DNA from: CAZPQK01 sp964588695
GTDB taxonomy: Bacteria; Krumholzibacteriota; Krumholzibacteriia; WVZY01; JAKEHA01
Length of the DNA: 64,000 bases
NCBI GenBank assembly: GCA_964588695.1
Contig: CAZPQK010000010.1
Coordinates: 62,001-126,000 of the forward strand
Direction: 5' to 3'
Position numbers and translations under genes: made by a program. Position 1 is the stretch's first letter, and each line of letters starts with the position of its first letter. The notes under the pieces are model-generated. The model ran no database searches. It was not told the origin of the DNA and saw only the letters and a program-made list of their open reading frames with translations. Below, in pieces: positions 45,328 to 54,468 of this stretch.

Positions 45328-46239
45328 TTAAGATCGCGGGTGTGCCTTGCGATAGACGGATCGCAAATGCTCCACCGAAACGTGAGTATAGATTTGCGTG
45401 GTCGACAAGCTTTCATGCCCAAGCAGTTCCTGCACCGCTCGCAAGTCTGCTCCGTTGTCGAGCAAGTGGGTAGCAAAGGCATGGCGCAACGTGTGCGGCG
45501 ACGTCTGCGACATAGCAGCCACACGACTTAGGTACTTATGAACAATTCGTTGAACGGTTCGCCTGCTGATCCGCGCGTTCCCTCGGGCCGAGAACGCCGC
45601 GTTGTCGCGTACCGACTTGAGCTCCTTCTCTCCAACCAGCCGGACCGCAAATCGCGTCTGCCAGTAGGCCAGAAGGGCATCTGCCGCCACGTCACCAACC
45701 GGAACCACCCGCTCCTTTTCGCCCTTACCCACCACTCGAATGGGATCTCGCCATGGTAAAAATGTGGCGACATCCAGGTCCACAAGTTCCGACAGACGTA
45801 CGCCAGTTCCGTACAACATCTCTAGAACCGCACGGTCACGTAATCCGGTTAACGTCTTGCTGTCCGGCAACTCCATCATATCCTCTATCCGTGCTTCACT
45901 GACGATCGGCGGTACAGTGCGCCGCTGGACCTGCTGCATCAAGAACAGCGTAGGATCTTCGGAAATATGCTTTTTCTGCTTTAGATAACGAAAAAACGCT
46001 CGGACTGAAGAGGTTTTGCGCATCATCGAACGACTCGTAAGCCCTCGCGCCATTTCTCCACGGAGAAAGGAGCGCACGTGACGCAACTCCACGTTCTCAA
46101 TGGTTTCGACCTGTTCCCGCTCGAGCACGAATACCAGACCCGCCAGGTCTGACAGATAAGCAGCTACCGTAGCTGGAGACAACTGGCGCTCGTGCCGGAT
46201 GTGGCTTTCGAATCGATTTATAGCGTCGGATAGTGTCAT
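45328..46239 (-). CDS. xerC: Tyrosine recombinase XerC (CodV position)
   Basis: This 303-aa recombinase shows the SAM-like N-terminal domain (RHERQLSPATVAAYLSDLAG) and a catalytic domain with the first Arg in YGTGVRLSEL, Lys in VVGKGEKERVVPV, TLRHAFATHLLDNGADLRAV and GHESLSTTQIYTHV. It heads the hslV-hslU run as codV does in Firmicutes, so it is the likely XerC partner of the recombinase at 33210. A TATAGT -10 box is 24 nt upstream of the ATG. Confidence 0.94.
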   Translation of the reverse strand: MTLSDAINRFESHIRHERQLSPATVAAYLSDLAGLVFVLEREQVETIENVELRHVRSFLRGEMARGLTSRSMMRKTSSVRAFFRYLKQKKHISEDPTLFLMQQVQRRTVPPIVSEARIEDMMELPDSKTLTGLRDRAVLEMLYGTGVRLSELVDLDVATFLPWRDPIRVVGKGEKERVVPVGDVAADALLAYWQTRFAVRLVGEKELKSVRDNAAFSARGNARISRRTVQRIVHKYLSRVAAMSQTSPHTLRHAFATHLLDNGADLRAVQELLGHESLSTTQIYTHVSVEHLRSVYRKAHPRS

Positions 46240-46262
46240 CGCAAGGTCGTCCGTTCGGGGGA

Positions 46263-46268
46263 ACTATA
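46263..46268 (-). promoter_or_regulatory. Candidate -10 box for the xerC operon
   Basis: TATAGT lies upstream of xerC in the 109-nt gap after trmFO, but the -35 match (TGTCGC at 17 nt) is weak. The same gap contains CCGG-TTTTTT-type short inverted repeats (GGCC TTTTTT GGCC) that may end the trmFO message. Confidence 0.3.
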
Positions 46269-46348
46269 CTCAAACGGGCCGGCTTGCGACAGGCCAAAAA
46301 AGGCCGGAAAGCTCTGCTTTTTAGAGGGTTACGCGTCTGTCCAGCTGG

Positions 46349-47689
46349 CTAGGCGGCTGCGCTGTCGGCGAACAAATGGGGATGGCGTTGACGATAGGCC
46401 TCCATGGCCGTCACCGCGTCGCGCGCGATTGCTTCGTTGCGGGCCTTGCGATTACGACGTCCCCGGGGCCCACCGTAGGCGACGATCCCCATGTTGGCGT
46501 TCATCGGTTGGAAGCGCTTCACCGGCGTGTGCACAAAGTCCATAAGCGCTCCAATCATGGTGTTGGCTGGAATTGGTGCTAACTCATCTCCGGACAGGTC
46601 CGAGTAGATTTCCAAAGCGGCAATCATCGCGCTCATGATGGACTCGACATAACCTTCGACTCCGCAAATCTGCCCCGCGTAAAACAAACCCTTCCGCTTG
46701 CGGTCACGCAAGTAGCGATCACACACCTCCGGGCTGTTCAAGAACATGTTGCGATGAATGGTTCCGTAACGCAGCAACTTCGCTTTCTCCAAGCCAGGCA
46801 GTCCGTTGATTAGTTCTTTTTGCTGCGGCCATTTCATGCGCGTCTGAAATCCGACCAGACCCAGCAGATTTCCGTGACGGCTCTCCTGGCGAAGTTGTAA
46901 CACGGCGTGGGGCTCGCGTCCGGTTCGTGGGTCAACAAGACCCTTCGGCTTAAGCGGACCAAATCGCATCGTTTCTGGACCGCGCGCGGCCATGACTTCA
47001 ATCGGCAGACACGACTCAAAGTAATCGGCCTCTTCGAACGCGTGAGAGTCAACGTAGTCGGCGTTCAAAACGAACTCGATCAACCACTGATAGCGCTCTC
47101 GATCGAGTGGAATGTTCAGATAATCGGCATCGCCTTTGCCATAACGGCTGGCCCAGAATCCGATCGATTCATCGACTGTGTCCCCGTCTATCGAAGGGGC
47201 GATCGCGTCGTAAAAAAACAGATGATCGGACGAACAATGCGCTTGCAGATCGGCGGATAGTTGCGACCCGGTTAGCGGACCGGTGGCGATGAGCGCGGGC
47301 AACGGCAGGCTTAAGGAATCCACACGCTCACGGATGACTTCAATGTTTGGGTGGGAGGCAATCGCTTCGGTAACCAGACCGGAAAAGATATCGCGATCTA
47401 TCGCCAGCGCATGCCCCGCTGGAACTCGCGCCTGGTGGGCAAACTGCAGCAGGCGACATCCCAACACTTCCATCTCGGCCTTCAGTACGCCCGAAGCGGT
47501 GTCCGGAAGCAACGACTTGAACGAGTTAGAGCAGACAATCTCGCCCAGGTGTTCGGTCTTGTGCGCTCCGGTTTCGGTATGGGGACGCATCTCGTACAGC
47601 CGAACCTGGACGCCCCGGTCGGCCAATTGCAGAGCAGCCTCCGAGCCAGCAAGACCGCCGCCGACTATGGTTACAGTCGCTTGATTCAT
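46349..47689 (-). CDS. trmFO: Folate/FAD-dependent tRNA (uracil-54-C5) methyltransferase TrmFO
   Basis: TrmFO makes ribothymidine 54 in the T loop, using methylenetetrahydrofolate and FAD. The N-terminal FAD motif VTIVGGGLAGSEAALQLAD, YEMRP, the signature CSNSFKS with a conserved Cys, and FYAGQICGVEGYVES are all present in 446 aa. It is followed by xerC-hslVU, the codV operon order of Firmicutes and many other bacteria; the usual upstream topA and dprA are not here. Confidence 0.97.
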   Translation of the reverse strand: MNQATVTIVGGGLAGSEAALQLADRGVQVRLYEMRPHTETGAHKTEHLGEIVCSNSFKSLLPDTASGVLKAEMEVLGCRLLQFAHQARVPAGHALAIDRDIFSGLVTEAIASHPNIEVIRERVDSLSLPLPALIATGPLTGSQLSADLQAHCSSDHLFFYDAIAPSIDGDTVDESIGFWASRYGKGDADYLNIPLDRERYQWLIEFVLNADYVDSHAFEEADYFESCLPIEVMAARGPETMRFGPLKPKGLVDPRTGREPHAVLQLRQESRHGNLLGLVGFQTRMKWPQQKELINGLPGLEKAKLLRYGTIHRNMFLNSPEVCDRYLRDRKRKGLFYAGQICGVEGYVESIMSAMIAALEIYSDLSGDELAPIPANTMIGALMDFVHTPVKRFQPMNANMGIVAYGGPRGRRNRKARNEAIARDAVTAMEAYRQRHPHLFADSAAA

Positions 47690-47712
47690 TGCAATACCCT
47701 ACCACAAACACA

Positions 47713-47737
47713 AGAGGCGCCGCTCGGCGACGCCTCT
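47713..47737 (-). terminator. Hairpin between smg and trmFO
   Basis: On the minus strand AGAGG and CCTCT enclose CGCC/GGCG with a bulge and GAGC loop, followed by TTGTGTTTG. It is a plausible but imperfect terminator for smg. Confidence 0.45.
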
Positions 47738-47761
47738 CGGTAAAACAACTAGTAGACTAAT

Positions 47762-48211
47762 CTACGTGCCGATCTCTTCTTCGAGATAGCCAAACAGTTC
47801 GTCTTCGATGCTGCCTTCGTGATTAAACAGCACCGAGCCCGCTATGGCCTTCACTTCGACCAACTCTACCTTCTCCGAGCCAACCGGGAGACAGCGGGCC
47901 AGGACCCTTTCGAAACTGTCGTCGTCGAGGATTCCCAGGTTACGCAGGCGCAGCAAGAATCCGTAACAATCGGGGCTTAGGCTAAAGCGCTCCCAGTCGC
48001 TAAGAATACGTTGCGACCGCGGGGGGCTTCCGGTGCGGCCGGTGGTGTCGCCCGACTCGCCTCGATTCGAAAACCAGTGGATGGCTTCCGCGATTTCATC
48101 GTCAGAATAGCCTTCGGTGGACAACTCTGCTTCAAGGTCCCAGTACGCCTTTTCGTGCTTATGGCTCAACTCCGCTACTCGAACTACCAGGTCAATCAAT
48201 CGGATCAACAT
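47762..48211 (-). CDS. smg: Smg/DUF494 family protein
   Basis: The 149-aa acidic protein shows the Smg pattern: an N-terminal LIDLVVRVAELSHKH-like helix, LEAELSTEGYSDDEIAEAIHWF, ILSDWERFSLSPDCYGFLLRL and a C-terminal acidic SIEDELFGYLEEE. Smg proteins are found beside dprA/topA or trmFO in diverse Gram-negative bacteria; no biochemical role is established. Here it precedes trmFO by 72 nt that hold a hairpin. Confidence 0.85.
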   Translation of the reverse strand: MLIRLIDLVVRVAELSHKHEKAYWDLEAELSTEGYSDDEIAEAIHWFSNRGESGDTTGRTGSPPRSQRILSDWERFSLSPDCYGFLLRLRNLGILDDDSFERVLARCLPVGSEKVELVEVKAIAGSVLFNHEGSIEDELFGYLEEEIGT

Positions 48212-48264
48212 GCGTGGTACATTCCTTTGGTGAGCGTTGTGGTTGATTGGGCCGTGACGGCGTT

Positions 48265-48294
48265 AACATACGCCCTCGGCCGAAATCCTTGCAA
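48265..48294 (-). promoter_or_regulatory. Candidate smg promoter
   Basis: TTGCAA (48294-48289), 18-nt spacer and TATGTT (48270-48265) lie about 55 nt upstream of smg. Matches are moderate. Confidence 0.35.
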
Positions 48295-48298
48295 ACCA

Positions 48299-48319
48299 AA
48301 TTCCATAATTGATGGAATT
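48299..48319 (-). terminator. AT-rich hairpin after secA
   Basis: Arms AATTCCAT and ATGGAATT with a 5-nt loop follow the secA stop by about 38 nt and lead into TTGGTTTGC. This is a weak terminator candidate; the stem also abuts the smg promoter. Confidence 0.4.
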
Positions 48320-48356
48320 CTGTTCCCACCGCCCTAATTGGTTGTTTAACAAATCT

Positions 48357-51300
48357 TTACGCACCAACGCCGTGGCACTTTTTGTACTTCTTGCCGCTTC
48401 CGCATGGGCACGGATCATTGCGGCCTACCTTGTCCTCCGTGCGCACTACCGGCTCAGCAGGCGCAGCCTGACGGCGATTCAGAGCTGCTTGAGTGGCCGT
48501 CGTGGTACCTCCGCCGATCGCTCCCGGGTCCACCGATGGCGATTGCGGTTGCGGAGCCGTGCCCAAGGCATCATAGGCGTTTGCATCGCTATGGACGGTA
48601 CGCGCGCGCGACAAGTCCGCTGCTTGCCGTTGACGCGTCGCGATTCGCGCGTGAAACATCGCATAAAGCGCTTCGCGGTCAATCGACTCGTTCAGCTTGC
48701 TGAACAATTCGAAGGCTTCGCGCTTGTATTCGATCAACGGATCTTTCTGTGCATACGCGCGAAAGTGAATACCCTCTTTTAGCGCGTCGAGTTCATGAAG
48801 GTGATCCATCCACTTCTCGTCGATGGTCTGCAACATGACGAAACGTTGAAACTCACGGGTGTATTCTTCGCCTTCCAACTCGCGACTTAAAAACTCCTCG
48901 CGCATCTTAAGCGCCTCGTCGGCCGTCGCCTGAGCATGGTCTTTGAGAGTCGCAATTGTCAGTTCCTGCAACGAAATGTCTTCCGGAGCCTTAAACGAGT
49001 ACAGCAAGACATTCTCGAGTTCGGCCAGGCATTCTTCTAACGGCCAGTTCTCCGGAAGTTCCGATGGATTAATGAACTCCTCGATCGTGCTGTCGACAAA
49101 GTCGAACAGCATTGTCCGGATATACTCGGAAAGATCGTCAGCCGCCATCAACTCGTCGCGACGTCCGTAGTTAACCTCGCGTTGTTTGTTCATGACGTCG
49201 TCGTAGTCAATCAAACGTTTGCGAACTTCAAAGTTGTAGCCTTCGACCTTTTTTTGCGCGCGTTCGATACTACGAGTAATCAGCGGGTGAGTAATGACCT
49301 CTCCCTCTTCGACGCCAATCCGATCCATCACGCCGGCGACGCGGTCCGAGCGAAACAGCCGCATCAGGTCGTCTTCCAATGACAAATAAAACCGCGATTC
49401 GCCCGGGTCACCCTGACGACCTGCTCGACCGCGAAGCTGCCGGTCGATACGCCGCGACTCGTGGCGTTCGGTACCGATTATGTGCAGCCCGCACATCGTA
49501 TCGGCAGTACAGTCCTCTCGCGGCGGTTTCTTTCCATGCTCATCGCGCGGGGCTGCGTAAGCTGTGCGGCACGCATCGCAGCGCATTACCTCGGGAGAGA
49601 GCTTGATGTCGGTTCCACGGCCGGCCATGTTGGTGGCGATGGTTACCGCCCCCGGCTGTCCTGCCTGGGCAACAATCTCGGCTTCGCGCTGATGCTGCTT
49701 CGCGTTGAGTACATTGTGCTTAACACCACGGCGCTTGAGCAGCCGCGACAACGTTTCGGACACTTCCACACTCACCGTCCCCACCAACACCGGGAGCCCT
49801 TGCTGGTTCAGTTCGGCGACCTCATCGACGATCGCGTTAAACTTCTCGCGCTTGGTGCGATAGATCACGTCCTCGCTATCCACTCGACGGATAGGCTCGT
49901 TGGTTGGTATCACTTGCACGTCGAGGCTATAAATCTTGCCGAACTCCTCCGCCTCGGTTTCGGCGGTACCGGTCATACCGGCCAACTTCTTGTACATACG
50001 GAAGTAGTTCTGCAGAGTGATTGTCGCCAACGTTTGCGTTTCGCCTTCAATCTTAACGCCCTCTTTGGCTTCGAGCGCCTGATGAAGGCCATCGGAAAAA
50101 CGTCGACCGGGCATTAGTCTTCCGGTGAACTCGTCGACGATCATTACCGCGCCGTCCTGGACCACGTATTCGTTGTCCTTCTCGAACAGGGTGTACGCCT
50201 TGAGCAGTTGATTAAAGTTGTGCATTGCGTCGGAACGCTCGGCGAACGTGCGATAAAGTTTGTCCTTGGCCTGGACCCGTTCGACCGGCTGCAACGATTC
50301 GTCAGCATCGATGCGTGCAACTTCTTCGGAAATATCAGGAACGACAAACAACTCCTGGTCTTCGGCCGACAGTGCGTCGCGTCCGAGGTCGGTAAGACTC
50401 ACCGAGTTGCCTTTTTCATCAACCACAAAGAACAGTTCCTCGTCGAGTTCGTGCAGCCGCTTTTCGCGCATCAAGTCGGCCTCAACGCGTTGGATCATCT
50501 TCTCCACACCACCACCTTCGGAGACCATCTTCATAAAGCGATTGTTCTTGGGCGCGCCGCGTCTGACCTTTAAAAGTGCGAGCGCGACTTCGTGCTCTTT
50601 GTCGGCGTTATCCAGATTAGCTTCCGCAAACTTGACCTGTTCGTTGACCAACTGTGTCTGTCGTCGCACCACCTGTTCCACTTTGGGTTTGAACGCGCGG
50701 AACTGATCGGAAGAAGTGCTATGTGACACCGGCCCCGAAATTATCAGCGGTGTACGTGCTTCATCGATTAGTACGGAGTCAACTTCGTCAACGATGGCGA
50801 AGTGGTGTGGGCGTTGTACTTTATCTTCGATACGCGACTTCATGTTGTCGCGGAGGTAGTCAAAACCAAACTCGTTATTGGTACCGTAGGTGATGTCAGC
50901 ACCATAGGCAGCCTTGCGGTCTTCGTTGCTCATGTCCGCTTGTACGCAACCCACCGACAAACCGAGCACACTGAACAGCTTCCCCATCCACTCCGAGTCG
51001 CGTCGAGCCAGGTAGTCGTTGACCGTAATCAGGTGACAACCCTTCCCTTCCAATGCGTTCAGGTATAGCGGGAAGGTCGCGACCAATGTCTTTCCCTCAC
51101 CGGTTGCCATCTCAGCAATATCGCCACGGTGCAGCACCATGCCGCCAGCGGCTTGTACGTCGTACGGAATCATCTGCCACGTGGTCGGTGAGCCAGCGAC
51201 GTCCCAGGTTTGGCCGACGAGAAACTTACACGCCGCCTTAACCAGACCGAACGCCTCCGGCAAAACGTCGTCCAGAGACTCACCCTCTTCCAACCGAGAT

Positions 51301-51446
51301 TTAAACGTCTGAGTCTGCGCGGCAAAACCCGCTTCATCGAGACCGGCGAACTTGTCCGTCCACTCGTTGATAGCGGCGATCTGCCCGGACTGACGTGAGA
51401 AGTCGCGATCGGATTTGGGCTTAAAGAGTTTCTTGAGAAAACTCAT
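48357..51446 (-). CDS. secA: Preprotein translocase ATPase SecA (FCB-type)
   Basis: SecA drives protein export through SecYEG. Nucleotide-binding domain 1 has MATGEGKTLVATFPLYLNA (Walker A 113-120) and VDEVDSVLIDEARTPLIISG; domain 2 has TNMAGRGTDIKL and QLRGRAGRQGDPGESRFYLS. It ends in a zinc-binding SEC-C motif CPCGSGKKYKKCHG. The 1029-aa length reflects two insertions: about 90 residues after residue 250 (QTQLVNEQVKFAEANL to ELFFVVDEKGNSVSL) and a short segment with MRCDACRTAYAA and DTMCG around residue 640-680, as in Bacteroidetes/FCB SecA. The ATG has AAGGTG 8 nt upstream. Confidence 0.97.
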   Translation of the reverse strand: MSFLKKLFKPKSDRDFSRQSGQIAAINEWTDKFAGLDEAGFAAQTQTFKSRLEEGESLDDVLPEAFGLVKAACKFLVGQTWDVAGSPTTWQMIPYDVQAAGGMVLHRGDIAEMATGEGKTLVATFPLYLNALEGKGCHLITVNDYLARRDSEWMGKLFSVLGLSVGCVQADMSNEDRKAAYGADITYGTNNEFGFDYLRDNMKSRIEDKVQRPHHFAIVDEVDSVLIDEARTPLIISGPVSHSTSSDQFRAFKPKVEQVVRRQTQLVNEQVKFAEANLDNADKEHEVALALLKVRRGAPKNNRFMKMVSEGGGVEKMIQRVEADLMREKRLHELDEELFFVVDEKGNSVSLTDLGRDALSAEDQELFVVPDISEEVARIDADESLQPVERVQAKDKLYRTFAERSDAMHNFNQLLKAYTLFEKDNEYVVQDGAVMIVDEFTGRLMPGRRFSDGLHQALEAKEGVKIEGETQTLATITLQNYFRMYKKLAGMTGTAETEAEEFGKIYSLDVQVIPTNEPIRRVDSEDVIYRTKREKFNAIVDEVAELNQQGLPVLVGTVSVEVSETLSRLLKRRGVKHNVLNAKQHQREAEIVAQAGQPGAVTIATNMAGRGTDIKLSPEVMRCDACRTAYAAPRDEHGKKPPREDCTADTMCGLHIIGTERHESRRIDRQLRGRAGRQGDPGESRFYLSLEDDLMRLFRSDRVAGVMDRIGVEEGEVITHPLITRSIERAQKKVEGYNFEVRKRLIDYDDVMNKQREVNYGRRDELMAADDLSEYIRTMLFDFVDSTIEEFINPSELPENWPLEECLAELENVLLYSFKAPEDISLQELTIATLKDHAQATADEALKMREEFLSRELEGEEYTREFQRFVMLQTIDEKWMDHLHELDALKEGIHFRAYAQKDPLIEYKREAFELFSKLNESIDREALYAMFHARIATRQRQAADLSRARTVHSDANAYDALGTAPQPQSPSVDPGAIGGGTTTATQAALNRRQAAPAEPVVRTEDKVGRNDPCPCGSGKKYKKCHGVGA

Positions 51447-51554
51447 CAGATAAACACCTTTATATATTGATAATAATCATGTTACGCCGATGTGCATACA
51501 TCGGACTACCTCGCGAATTAACCGACGTGTCTCATTAAAGAAACACGGATTATA
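51447..51554 (-). promoter_or_regulatory. secA upstream region with TATAAT box and two palindromes
   Basis: A perfect -10 box TATAAT (51554-51549) has a poor -35. Overlapping its expected start is an imperfect palindrome, CGTGTTTC/GAGACACG (51526-51547), and within the leader lies a hairpin CCGATGT-GCAT-ACATCGG (51487-51504). The palindrome could be an operator, or the hairpins could regulate secA translation; neither role is shown. Confidence 0.4.
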
Positions 51555-51584
51555 GAGGAATTCCAGTGCTTTAGGGGAATTTAG

Positions 51585-53627
51585 CTAGTGTTCGCGAGCC
51601 AGGGTAATGGCGACAAACTCGCCTTTGTTGGTCCCCACGAAAACGCGGTCTTTCCAGGGAACGGGAGAGGAAAACATAGGCGCGCCCACAGCAAACTGGT
51701 CAACCCGCTTGCCGGACTCGCGGTCGAACGCATAGATTTTTCCGTCGTACGAGGGCACGACGACGTTCTTGTCCCAGACAGCGGCGCCTGCCAGGATCGG
51801 ACCATTGGTGTCGGCCGTCCACAGTATCTTTCCGGTCACCGCGTCTAGACGATGCAACTTACCAGAGTTGGAACCGACGAACACATCACCCCGGTCCAGT
51901 CGAACAAACGACTTGATAACACCCACGGTGCTTTGTTTCCAGCGCCGACTGCCGTCGGCCACATCGAACGCGACAACACCACCCTGCTGCAGGCCCACCA
52001 CAACGATGTCGGCGTCGGCGGCAGGCGAACTCATCTGCTCGCCGCCTAATCCAGACTTCCAGTTTAATGCACCCGTGCCAGCAGCTAGCGCGTAAAGGTG
52101 GCCGTCGTATGAGGCGACATAGTACTGGCCGCGCGAGTGCGCGAGCGAAGAACGAATCCGCCCGTCGGTCTCGAACGTCCACAGGCGACGACCTGTCTCC
52201 GCCGAAACGCCGTAGACCACGCCATCAAGCGCGGCAACAACTACCTCGCCATTGGCAACCACCGGACTGCTAACCACCTTAGCCGCCACCTGCGACTTCC
52301 AGACCGCTTCCCCGGTTGACGAGCGCAGCCGCTTGACACCACCGGCGTAATCTGCGACCACCACGTCGCCGTCGCACTCGCGAGGCGAAGCACCGACACC
52401 CGCTTGCCCCTGGTGTCGCCAACGTTCATCGCCCGTGGAGGGATCTACGGCGTAAACGTTTCCGTCGCGACAGCCATATACAACTGACTCACCAACCACT
52501 GATGCAGTGCTGGTCACGGCGTCATCGTGCGCCCGGCGCCACGCGGCCTCGAGGTTGAACCCTTCCGAAGACGCCGGTTGTTCGGCCTGTTGCTGTGAAG
52601 ACACGTTGGGATCGGGGTCCCGTTGAGCGACGTCGTCGTTACTGTCTGCGGATACTCCTTGAGCTTCTGCTGTTCGCTCGACGGCTTCCGGAGCCTCCAG
52701 CAGCAGTTGTACCGGCGGGCGCTCGGTTTGCAACGACACTGTGCTTTCCCGATCCGGCACGGTTTCGGTCGGTTTTACGGGTTGCGTGTTGGCGAGTTCA
52801 GGAAGACGGACGGTTCGATACGCCAGCCATGTTGCCAACGACGCCACCGCAACGGTAACCGCGACCAGCCCAACGGTTCCTACTTTCGGCAGCACCCAGC
52901 CACGGCGCGCCATCGGCACCGCCAGCGGCGACAGAGCGTCCCGTTGTTTTTCCACCGGCGCAAAACGAACAAACAAAACCTTCTGGTCCACAGCGTCGCT
53001 GGGCAGAACCGCGTCCTCACTGGTCGCCTCCACGACGCCCGGCGCCGAGATCGTGCTGACGGCCTGCTGATGGTCTTCCACGGTGCCACCCAACACGATG
53101 TCAAGTGGACGGTCTTCGGCGACGTTGAGTCGATAGCACGCCAGAAAATCACTTAGCTGCTCGCTGAACAGTTCCGCCTGGGCATCTCGGGAATCCAGCG
53201 GCAACCGCTCAACTCCCGGCAGGTGCTCTGCGACTGGCGCCATCGTATCCACCAGACGCATGGTGACCGCGCCGTTACGCGTGGTTAATACGTACACCGC
53301 ATCGGCATCCTGGAACACGACATAGATACCCAAACCGCGGAAGTCGTCGACCCGGCAATCGACACGACGAGACAGCGCCTCCATGAATGTCACAAGTTTG
53401 GCAATGAGGTCGCGGGGATGCTCGATCGCACCGAACGTCATATATCGGGAAACCAGTTCCCGGAACGTCTTTAGCAGAAAGCGCTCTCGAGAAGGAGCGG
53501 GTGCTGGCTCCAGATCCTGGAGCAACACGTAGATTGCGCGGTCCTTGCTAGCAGCCTCGGAATAGGTTAAATCGGCTGCTCCCACCGCGTGTAAGCTATT
53601 GGGAGTAAATGTAATAGAACGGTTCAT
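51585..53627 (-). CDS. Membrane-anchored protein: cytoplasmic PP2C-like pseudo-phosphatase domain (tentative), TM helix, PQQ/BamB-like propeller
   Basis: The 680-aa protein has a cytoplasmic N-terminal domain of about 245 residues (FGAIEHPRDLIAKLVTFMEA; LGIYVVFQDADAVYVLTTRN). It resembles a PP2C-type phosphatase fold but lacks the catalytic Asp motifs, so that assignment is weak. One transmembrane helix follows (residues about 249-270, TVGLVAVTVAVASLATWLAY), then a Glu/Ala/Pro-rich linker. An extracytoplasmic propeller comes last, with about eight PQQ/BamB-type repeats (DGNVYAVDPSTGDERW, DGVVYGVSAETGRRLW, DGHLYALAAGTGALNW, SGKLHRLDAVTGKILW, DGKIYAFDRESGKRVD). The ATG at 53627 is chosen because the nearby GTG at 53633 would have no room for a ribosome-binding site. 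It has its own promoter and precedes secA. Function is unknown, but it is placed to pass an envelope signal to the cytoplasm or the reverse. Confidence 0.75.
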   Translation of the reverse strand: MNRSITFTPNSLHAVGAADLTYSEAASKDRAIYVLLQDLEPAPAPSRERFLLKTFRELVSRYMTFGAIEHPRDLIAKLVTFMEALSRRVDCRVDDFRGLGIYVVFQDADAVYVLTTRNGAVTMRLVDTMAPVAEHLPGVERLPLDSRDAQAELFSEQLSDFLACYRLNVAEDRPLDIVLGGTVEDHQQAVSTISAPGVVEATSEDAVLPSDAVDQKVLFVRFAPVEKQRDALSPLAVPMARRGWVLPKVGTVGLVAVTVAVASLATWLAYRTVRLPELANTQPVKPTETVPDRESTVSLQTERPPVQLLLEAPEAVERTAEAQGVSADSNDDVAQRDPDPNVSSQQQAEQPASSEGFNLEAAWRRAHDDAVTSTASVVGESVVYGCRDGNVYAVDPSTGDERWRHQGQAGVGASPRECDGDVVVADYAGGVKRLRSSTGEAVWKSQVAAKVVSSPVVANGEVVVAALDGVVYGVSAETGRRLWTFETDGRIRSSLAHSRGQYYVASYDGHLYALAAGTGALNWKSGLGGEQMSSPAADADIVVVGLQQGGVVAFDVADGSRRWKQSTVGVIKSFVRLDRGDVFVGSNSGKLHRLDAVTGKILWTADTNGPILAGAAVWDKNVVVPSYDGKIYAFDRESGKRVDQFAVGAPMFSSPVPWKDRVFVGTNKGEFVAITLAREH

Positions 53628-53658
53628 ACGCACCCCGGAGCGATGACTGATCGCCGCC

Positions 53659-53688
53659 AGAGTACGGGTGCCCGCGGGAGGGTGTCAA
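53659..53688 (-). promoter_or_regulatory. Promoter of the PQQ propeller gene
   Basis: A perfect -35 TTGACA (53688-53683), 18-nt spacer and TACTCT (53664-53659) lie about 30 nt upstream of the start, so this gene can be expressed independently of the J-domain gene upstream. Confidence 0.65.
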
Positions 53689-53725
53689 CGAAAGTTTTGG
53701 ACCGGGGATAACTCGCTAAACCGCG

Positions 53726-54463
53726 CTACCGCTTGGGCTTGGACTTTCCGCCCTTTTTGGACTTATCGTCGCCCCCGCCAAACAGGTTCTTAAGCCCGCC
53801 AAACAAGCCGCCGCCGGAATCGCTGTTTTGTGCGTTCTTGCCGGAGTAGTACTTAAGGGCAATCGGGTGGTCGGGATCCCACTTCATTGCTTCCTCAAAC
53901 GATTCATTAGCGGTGCTGGTCAACCCTGCCTGGTGATATACAAAACCCAGGTTTGCGTGGTAGTCCGCATTGTAGAACTCAATTTCTAACGCACGCTTGC
54001 ACGCATCGCGGGCTTCGTGAAGGTGAGTCTTTAGCACTCCGAGCGCAAACCCGTACCAACTGTGGTAGGCGGGGTTGGAGTCGTCAAACTTAATGGCGCT
54101 GCGAAGCAACACCACGGCTTTGTCGTAGCGATTCGCGCGCATCGCAGTTCGACCTTGCTCGTAGGCAAGTGCCGCGCTGCGTCGGTCGGATTCCTTCTGT
54201 TCGGTGTCGCCACCACCGCCGGTAGCTTTCTGTAGCTTGACGTCGTACTCGCGTCGGCGCTCCTGGTTGCTAAGAATCGAGAACGCTTCGTTGATGAGCT
54301 TAAAGTCGACACCATTGTCCGACGAAGCTTCGCCCTTGCCCGCAATGTCAGGATGGTGAAGCTTGGCAAGTTTAAAGTAAGCCTTCTTGATCGTATCGGT
54401 GTCGGCTGTGGGCCACACACCAAGCACCTGATAGTAATCAACAAGTTGTTGACGCGCTTCCAT
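53726..54463 (-). CDS. J-domain and TPR protein
   Basis: This 245-aa protein has an N-terminal DnaJ domain (residues about 8-75: DYYQVLGVWPTADTDTIKKA, HHPDIAGKGEA with the HPD motif, NEAFSILSNQERRREYD). TPR units follow (ALAYEQGRTAMRANRYDKAV through ANLGFVYHQAGLTSTANESF), then a Gly/Lys-rich tail (GGGLFGGLKNLFGGGDDK). It should recruit an Hsp70 partner to clients selected by the TPRs. No signal peptide or membrane anchor is present, although the Gly/Lys tail could contact membranes. It follows the TPR gene by 5 nt. Confidence 0.88.
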   Translation of the reverse strand: MEARQQLVDYYQVLGVWPTADTDTIKKAYFKLAKLHHPDIAGKGEASSDNGVDFKLINEAFSILSNQERRREYDVKLQKATGGGGDTEQKESDRRSAALAYEQGRTAMRANRYDKAVVLLRSAIKFDDSNPAYHSWYGFALGVLKTHLHEARDACKRALEIEFYNADYHANLGFVYHQAGLTSTANESFEEAMKWDPDHPIALKYYSGKNAQNSDSGGGLFGGLKNLFGGGDDKSKKGGKSKPKR

Positions 54464-54468
54464 TTGCT

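Noticed and set aside
33210..46239. dif site for XerC/XerD
   Set aside because: Both recombinase genes are present, but no sequence resembling the 28-bp dif half-site pair was found in the window.
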